This document shows positions 5,585 through 9,706 of a DNA stretch of 9,706 nucleotides, in pieces. Numbering within the stretch: position 1 is the first letter of the stretch; the number at the start of each line of letters is the position of its first letter. The notes below the pieces were generated by a model that saw only the letters and a program-made list of their open reading frames with translations, had not been told where the DNA came from and did no database searches. This stretch comes from Motiliproteus sp047622605 (GTDB lineage: Bacteria > Pseudomonadota > Gammaproteobacteria > Pseudomonadales > Balneatricaceae), in contig JBLHND010000141.1 in the NCBI GenBank assembly GCA_047622605.1, positions 1 through 9,706 on the forward strand, written 5' to 3'. A program made the position numbers and the translations under genes.

Positions 5585-7488
5585 TTCTTTACCGCCGTCA
5601 TCGTTGCACTGGCCGTGTATCGGTATTTAAGGAAATTCTGTGCCGCACTCAGCACCTGAAACGCCTCTTTCAAGTTACGCCTTTCAAAGCGAGACAAAGT
5701 ATCGGGTTCTATATTGTTATCCGGTGCCAGCTTCTGATTCACATCTTTCGCCTGATGTTTAACCCGGACGATAGACAGGTACTCCAGCGCATCACTCAGA
5801 TCCTGAGCACTGCCATCCGGCAGCAGCTTAGTATCAATAATATCCTCGAGGCGCTCAAATGAATTCCGTGCTCTGGACCCTACGGCCAATGCATGGACGC
5901 GAATCACATCGGTCAGCGGTGCGGTACCTCTGCGTTTAAGGTTGATAGAATTGTTATGCCGTCCGTCTTTTTCCATCACAAATTCTTTAAAGAACCCCAG
6001 TGGCGGTGTACGTGATAGTGCATTTCTGGCTAGGGCTGCCAGAAATTTACGATTGTCTTTTGCCTGGGTGGCAATGTGCTGGCGCAGTTCCGCGGCCCAC
6101 TGCTCATTGCCCCAGACGGCATCCAGGTCGAAGAACACGGAGCAGTGCAATAAGGCTTCAGGATCAGGGTCGGTTATCCATTGGCTGAACAGTGCCTTCC
6201 ACTGGCTCAGTGTCAGTTGCCAGCGGGGGTTGGTCGCCATAATGTCTCCGGTGCAGTAGGTATAACCGCAGGCATCCAGGCCATCACAGACAAGCTTAGT
6301 CAGTGCAGAAAAGTAGTCTCCGTGAAGCTCAGCAACGTAGCTATCGTCAAAAACAATGGCATTATCCTGATCCGTCACTAGTAACTGTTCGTCTCTGGCC
6401 ATAGACCCCAGCGCCAGAAAGCAATACGGGATGGGCGGTTTACCCAGACTCTCCTCGGCCAGTTCCAGCAAGCGCTGCTTGAAACTGCGCCCGATGACCG
6501 ACATCGCCGAGCCTATCATATGAGAATTAGCATCCTCATTGACCATACGCACGAAAGCCTCAGGCACTAACGCCGCATAGCTGGCAAGCTCGGCGACGGT
6601 TTGCTGGGCAAAGATGCCTCTGACTAAAAACAAGCTGCTCTGGGACTCATGGCGAACGATATCCGCCAGGGTGACGACGCCTATCGGTTTCTTCTTCTTC
6701 AGGATAGGCACGTGATGCACATTAAAACGCAGCATCGCTAGCATCACTTCGTAGACATAGGCATTTTCATCCAGCACCACCATAGCGGTGGACATCACCT
6801 CACTGATGGGGGTTTGCAGATCCAACTCTTGGCTTATTACTCGAGTAATAAAATCGCGATCGGTAATAATACCCACCGCTTGGCCATCATCGTCTTCCGG
6901 GTCATTTTCAATGGGTTTGTCGGGATCGGTGATCAGTAACGAGGACACGTTCTCCTGCGTCATAATCAAAGCCGCTTTGCTGATCGGCGTATCCCTGGTC
7001 ACCGTGACGACACCGCGCATCAGCAGGCTCTTGGCCTTATCGGTCGTCAGGTCATTTTTGCTGGTCTGATCAACCACAGACTGGCGCAGCAAAGCGGCGT
7101 TATCCACTTCAAAGTAGTTGGAGAAGTTCTCATGCTGATCACAGTATTCATTAAACAGGTCGGCGGGGATGCAATACACCAGGGAATCTTCCAGCGCTCG
7201 GGTTGGAAAGCGTACTCGGCCGCGCATCATCAGTCCCATCTGACCAAAGATCCCGCCGACATCCAGGCGGTTATAGAGTTCGCCATTGCGCCTAAATGTC
7301 TCAACAGCACCGCTGCGCACCACAAACAGATCGTTAGCCGGTTCCGCGTAACTGAGGATATCGCTACCGGCTACATAGTAGGCAATCTCGATCTGCTTCG
7401 CTAAATGCGTTAACGCCTCATCCGGCAGTGCATCAAAGGGTGGGAAGGGCTGTAAGAAGTGCTTAATCTCTAGCTGTTCTGGCTGCAC
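5581..7488 (-). CDS. cNMP-binding / CBS pair / DUF294 putative nucleotidyltransferase
   Basis: A 635-residue signalling protein. Domains in order: cyclic-nucleotide-binding fold (about 12-125), two CBS motifs (about 154-220 and 226-285; the second ends PIGVVTLADIVRHE), a DUF294 nucleotidyltransferase domain (about 320-460) with GSMARDEQ followed by TDQDN, the GS...DxD metal-binding pattern of the GlnD-like superfamily, and a helical DUF294 C-terminal domain (about 490-630). CBS domains usually bind adenine nucleotides, so the protein probably couples a nucleotide signal to transfer of a nucleotidyl group; the substrate is unknown. In the phosphate-binding cassette F81-G-Q83 replaces the usual FGE, while R97 is kept, so ligand choice may differ from cAMP. 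The start is GTG 7488 with AGAGG five to six bases upstream. The gene is followed by the coupled DEDDh exonuclease. Confidence 0.9.
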   Translation of the reverse strand: MQPEQLEIKHFLQPFPPFDALPDEALTHLAKQIEIAYYVAGSDILSYAEPANDLFVVRSGAVETFRRNGELYNRLDVGGIFGQMGLMMRGRVRFPTRALEDSLVYCIPADLFNEYCDQHENFSNYFEVDNAALLRQSVVDQTSKNDLTTDKAKSLLMRGVVTVTRDTPISKAALIMTQENVSSLLITDPDKPIENDPEDDDGQAVGIITDRDFITRVISQELDLQTPISEVMSTAMVVLDENAYVYEVMLAMLRFNVHHVPILKKKKPIGVVTLADIVRHESQSSLFLVRGIFAQQTVAELASYAALVPEAFVRMVNEDANSHMIGSAMSVIGRSFKQRLLELAEESLGKPPIPYCFLALGSMARDEQLLVTDQDNAIVFDDSYVAELHGDYFSALTKLVCDGLDACGYTYCTGDIMATNPRWQLTLSQWKALFSQWITDPDPEALLHCSVFFDLDAVWGNEQWAAELRQHIATQAKDNRKFLAALARNALSRTPPLGFFKEFVMEKDGRHNNSINLKRRGTAPLTDVIRVHALAVGSRARNSFERLEDIIDTKLLPDGSAQDLSDALEYLSIVRVKHQAKDVNQKLAPDNNIEPDTLSRFERRNLKEAFQVLSAAQNFLKYRYTASATMTAVKK

Positions 7489-7538
7489 GTAAACCTCTTT
7501 AAAAGACTCCTCAAGTGTCGACTAAAGTAACACAGAGC

Positions 7539-7569
7539 AGCAGGCCTGTGGGTAGGGCTTCAGCCTGCT
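7539..7569 (-). terminator. Hairpin after glsB-like gene, possible weak terminator
   Basis: AGCAGGC (7539-7545) and GCCTGCT (7563-7569) form a 7-bp stem with a 17-base loop, overlapping the stop codon of the GlsB-like gene. Read on the - strand it is followed by GCTCTGTGTTACTT, not a T-run, so it may only slow transcription into the 7488 gene or act in mRNA decay. Confidence 0.3.
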
Positions 7570-7819
7570 AGGCTTTCTTTATTAGTCTGATGATAAACAA
7601 TAAAATCACAGCGCCGACCGTCGCTGTAATGATGGATCCTAGTAAGCCACCGGCGATGATGCCGAGCAGCTGGAATACAAAGCCACCCACTACCGCGCCC
7701 ACAATGCCCACGATGATATTACCGATAAGGCCAAAGCCTCCGCCTTTCATCAGGTTGCCTGCCAACCATCCTGCGAGTGCGCCTATGGCCAAGAATATTA
7801 TTAAGCTGGTTATATCCAT
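7568..7819 (-). CDS. GlsB/YeaQ/YmgE family stress-response membrane protein
   Basis: An 83-residue protein of the transglycosylase-associated family (a historical name; no enzyme activity is established). Three hydrophobic segments are visible: about 4-24 (IIFLAIGALAGWLAG), 30-52 (glycine-zipper IGNIIVGIVGAVVGG) and 55-79 (LLGIIAGGLLGSII...AVILLFIIRLI), ending in KKA. The family signature GxLAGWLAGxLMKGGGFG near residue 20-30 is clear, and the length is typical. It should sit in the inner membrane. Members in Escherichia coli respond to stress and stationary phase. The ATG is preceded by AAGGAA at 8-base spacing and by a TATAAT at 7856-7851 with C in front of it. It seems to be transcribed alone, downstream of a terminator. 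Confidence 0.9.
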   Translation of the reverse strand: MDITSLIIFLAIGALAGWLAGNLMKGGGFGLIGNIIVGIVGAVVGGFVFQLLGIIAGGLLGSIITATVGAVILLFIIRLIKKA

Positions 7820-7850
7820 GATAAGTTTCCTTTTTTATGGTTAGGGTAAA

Positions 7851-7856
7851 ATTATA
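7851..7856 (-). promoter_or_regulatory. -10 element for the GlsB-like gene
   Basis: Reading on the - strand, GGTCTATAATTTT holds a perfect TATAAT 31 bases before the ATG at 7819. A C directly in front (CTATAAT) with no good -35 hexamer fits a sigma-S-type promoter, in line with the stress role of the family. This is inference from the motif alone. Confidence 0.5.
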
Positions 7857-7924
7857 GACCGTTAGTCGAGACGGACGGCAGGCTTCATAAAGCGGTTATT
7901 AGCTACATGATCCCTATGCAGGGT

Positions 7925-7950
7925 TACTCCTACGGCTACAGGCTGGAGTA
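7925..7950. repeat. Small inverted repeat in the glsB/ice-binding intergenic region
   Basis: TACTCC (7925-7930) and GGAGTA (7945-7950) form a 6-bp stem around a 14-base loop, just left of the bidirectional terminator. It has no T-run. It may be a protein-binding palindrome upstream of the GlsB-like promoter, or chance. The rest of 7857-8029 shows nothing else beyond the terminator. Confidence 0.3.
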
Positions 7951-7959
7951 TTACCAGAC

Positions 7960-7988
7960 AAAAAAGGACCCTATAGGATCCTTTTTTT
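7960..7988. terminator. Bidirectional rho-independent terminator
   Basis: AAAAAAGGA-C-CC (with a one-base C/A mismatch) pairs with GG-A-TCCTTTTTT around a TATA loop, flanked by A-runs on the left and seven T on the right, so it has a T-run on either strand. It lies 42 bases past the stop of the ice-binding lipoprotein gene and ends that - strand transcript before the GlsB-like promoter. Confidence 0.85.
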
Positions 7989-8029
7989 CGCAGCGCTGTT
8001 ACGGGCTGTTACAGGGGATCGTTCAACCC

Positions 8030-9514
8030 TCAGGGTGCGGGTTGTGTCACTGCGTTTTGCTCTAGGGTAACTGCGGTCTGGGCTAACAACCTGCCGTTAA
8101 CGGTTGCGCCTGTCTTCACGGCAACCAGCTTTTTAGTCAAGAGAACACCCTCAAAGTGGGCGTTAGTGCCTATGATTACGCTCTCTCCAGCCACTTGCCA
8201 GAAGATATTCTTGGGCAATGCGCCACCCGACAATATGACGCTTTTGTCATTGGCCAGGGTTACCTGGTCCGCTATTTGGAATATCCAGACATCATTGGGG
8301 CCACCTTCAAGGGTCACATCCGTTGAGATCAACACACTCGTACCCCATTTATAAAGGCCGGGGACCAGTGTTTTTCCGCTAATATCGCCTGCGTGCAGCT
8401 CCGTGAAATCAGGTGTAGATCTACCTGCCGCATCGTTATAGGCGATTTGCATATCCAGAACCGCCTCGGCGACCTTGGTATTGGAAGGTGGCGTACCATC
8501 AAAGCAGTCCGGCTTACCGGCCAGGTCATAGGCATCATCGGCGCCGTAGATTTTATTGCCATTCATTTCTGAACATAAAAGATGAATGGCCTTAGAGGTG
8601 ATGGGACTGGCACCAATATCACCGGTAATAGAGGATGTACGGACGTTGGTGATCCCGGTCTTTGTTAAGATAACGAAGTCTCCCGCCGTCCGGAGATTAA
8701 CCGGGGCGGGTCCCCTAGGCTCGGCAGCGCTAGTCGTAAAGCTCCACTGATGATCAGCAGCCGTATTGCCCGCAGCATCGCCATTCAGAGAGTTGCCAGA
8801 CAGGTCCGTAATGGCCGTTGTCATTGTAGCGGTATGTAGTTGGCTAGAAGCTAAGTCGGCATCCGGATTAAAGGTCGCTACCTTGTTGATGTAGTTGACC
8901 TTTCCTGTGACAGCTACTCCAGTTGCAATGTCTCCTTCGACCAGTGTGAAGGACGTCGTGGTAACCGTGTCGGGATCTAGGGCTTCATCAAAAATAGCCG
9001 TCAGGTTTTGATTGCGTAGATGATCCGTAGCCCCGTCTAAGGGGTCAGTAGACGTTACCTCGGGGAGGATTGTATCTGGTAACACTCCAGTGGTGAAACT
9101 CAGCGTATAGGCAGTTTCCAATGGCGTACCCAGGGCGCTTTTCACCGTGGTCGTCAGCGTGGCCATGTGAGTTTTTTCGGCTATAAGGTTTTGTTTAGGA
9201 GCAAAAATAGCCGATTTAGATGCGGAGTCATATGATAGGTCCCCCGTTACGCTATTGTCGTCTTCATCCATTAAGGTAAAACTTTGGTCGGTCAGTGTGG
9301 TGCCATCCATGGCTTCATTGAAGTAGGCTATCATTTTGCTGTTAATCGCCACCCCTTCATCACCGTCTTTCGGGTTCGTATAGAGGATTTGCGGGCTGAG
9401 CATTGCCTCGCTATCGGTACCGCCGTCGCTGCCGCCACAGCCTGCTATCAGAGAGATCCATACCAGCCCCGCCAGCCATACACTCCGGCTAATTTGTTTT
9501 ATTTTTATATTCAT
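8030..9514 (-). CDS. Ice-binding (DUF3494) lipoprotein with two Ig-like domains
   Basis: A 494-residue surface protein. The N-terminus is a lipoprotein signal: charged MNIKIKQISR, hydrophobic core, and lipobox LIAGC with C26 as the lipid-modified residue. G27 after it fits export to the outer membrane. Residues about 41-141 and 150-263 are two Big_5-type Ig-like domains, each opening with a Pro-x-DG(D/A) turn (NPKDGD, TDPLDGA), then F(N/D)EA(M/L)D and closing with SFTT. Residues about 270-494 are a DUF3494 ice-binding beta-solenoid, recognised by VNLRTAGDFVILTKTGI, SSITGDIGASP, PGLYKWG, DVWIFQI, NIFWQVAGESVIIGT and the ending GATVNGRLLAQTAVTLEQNAVTQP. Homologues adsorb to ice and stop recrystallisation. 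Here the lipid anchor and Ig spacers suggest cell-surface ice or surface attachment, which is inference. The start ATG has GGAG at 7-base spacing. It is transcribed alone. Some DUF3494 proteins lack ice activity, so the role is likely but not certain. Confidence 0.88.
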   Translation of the reverse strand: MNIKIKQISRSVWLAGLVWISLIAGCGGSDGGTDSEAMLSPQILYTNPKDGDEGVAINSKMIAYFNEAMDGTTLTDQSFTLMDEDDNSVTGDLSYDSASKSAIFAPKQNLIAEKTHMATLTTTVKSALGTPLETAYTLSFTTGVLPDTILPEVTSTDPLDGATDHLRNQNLTAIFDEALDPDTVTTTSFTLVEGDIATGVAVTGKVNYINKVATFNPDADLASSQLHTATMTTAITDLSGNSLNGDAAGNTAADHQWSFTTSAAEPRGPAPVNLRTAGDFVILTKTGITNVRTSSITGDIGASPITSKAIHLLCSEMNGNKIYGADDAYDLAGKPDCFDGTPPSNTKVAEAVLDMQIAYNDAAGRSTPDFTELHAGDISGKTLVPGLYKWGTSVLISTDVTLEGGPNDVWIFQIADQVTLANDKSVILSGGALPKNIFWQVAGESVIIGTNAHFEGVLLTKKLVAVKTGATVNGRLLAQTAVTLEQNAVTQPAP

Positions 9515-9706
9515 GGTCTATCTCCATTGGATACCTATACCCTGAATACGGGTAATCCGGATGTTCAGTTGGCAATATCCTTTGCAGGCTATACCGCTGC
9601 CAAGTGCTCGAAGTCTTGCCATGAATGATCTTGATTTTTGAAGCGGTCTGACAAAGCACATAGCCGTGGTGGGCTCCGTGCTTCTGGGCTTTCAGCGCTT
9701 AACAGT
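9515..9706. other. Upstream region of the ice-binding gene, no gene seen
   Basis: This 192-base stretch carries the upstream region of the ice-binding lipoprotein. I find no convincing -10/-35 pair. Two structures stand out: TTGGCA (9569-9574) with TGCCAA (9598-9603), enclosing GCAGG...CCGCTGC, and a hairpin at 9654-9683 (AAGCAC/GTGCTT outside AGCC/GGCT). The 5' leader could be structured, but no known riboswitch is recognised. The + strand ORF across this region is not credible. Confidence 0.5.
9654..9683. repeat. Two-part stem-loop near the right edge
   Basis: AAGCAC (9654-9659) pairs with GTGCTT (9678-9683); after a 2x2 internal loop AGCC pairs with GGCT around GTGGTG. There is no T-run on either side, so it is not a good terminator. 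It may belong to the end of a gene outside the window. Confidence 0.4.

Noticed and set aside
7857..7959. Possible riboswitch or sRNA between the GlsB-like gene and the terminator.
   Set aside because: Only short stems are visible and no known riboswitch core; evidence is too thin.
9284..9628. 114-codon + strand ORF at the right end.
   Set aside because: Mostly antisense to the lipoprotein signal peptide and first Ig-like domain; no domain or binding site seen.

Overview
The window looks like chromosomal DNA from a gammaproteobacterium, probably marine or cold-living. The signs are a DnaQ-like exonuclease overlapping a cNMP/CBS/DUF294 nucleotidyltransferase gene (a pair common in Pseudomonas- and Marinobacter-like genomes), a GlsB/YeaQ-type membrane protein, and a DUF3494 ice-binding lipoprotein. 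The species cannot be fixed from the sequence alone.

Left half (81-4607, + strand): a compact three-gene operon that is the unusual part of the window. It encodes (i) a giant mosaic protein with WD40-like blades, two similar beta-rich modules separated by a coiled coil, a tail-fibre-like stalk and a C-terminal phage tail-collar domain with three HxH motifs; (ii) a 66-residue helical protein of unknown function; and (iii) a 386-residue protein whose C-terminal half carries the cholera/pertussis-toxin ADP-ribosyltransferase signature (FRCDTR, a VS strand, and a catalytic-type Glu eight residues before a Pro), behind a basic N-terminus and a Pro/Ala-rich linker. The genes are nearly contiguous (13-nt gap, then a 1-nt TGATG overlap), so they are probably made together. 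My inference is a receptor-binding or fibre-like protein, a small adaptor, and a toxin effector. No known structural gene of a phage tail, an extracellular contractile injection system or a type VI secretion system is visible, and no immunity gene is recognisable.

Middle (4608-4873): an intergenic stretch with its own small transcription-unit layout. It has a consensus -10, a strong ribosome binding site, a 46-codon ORF, a 14-bp direct repeat, a perfect 8-bp REP-like hairpin and a rho-independent terminator.

Right half (4874-9514, - strand): transcription order is the ice-binding lipoprotein (9514-8030), a terminator, GlsB-like protein (7819-7568), then the cNMP/CBS/DUF294 protein (7488-5581) translationally coupled by ATGA to the DEDDh exonuclease (5584-4874). 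These read as ordinary housekeeping, stress and cold-adaptation genes. The - strand genes converge on the toxin operon at the 4825-4859 terminator.
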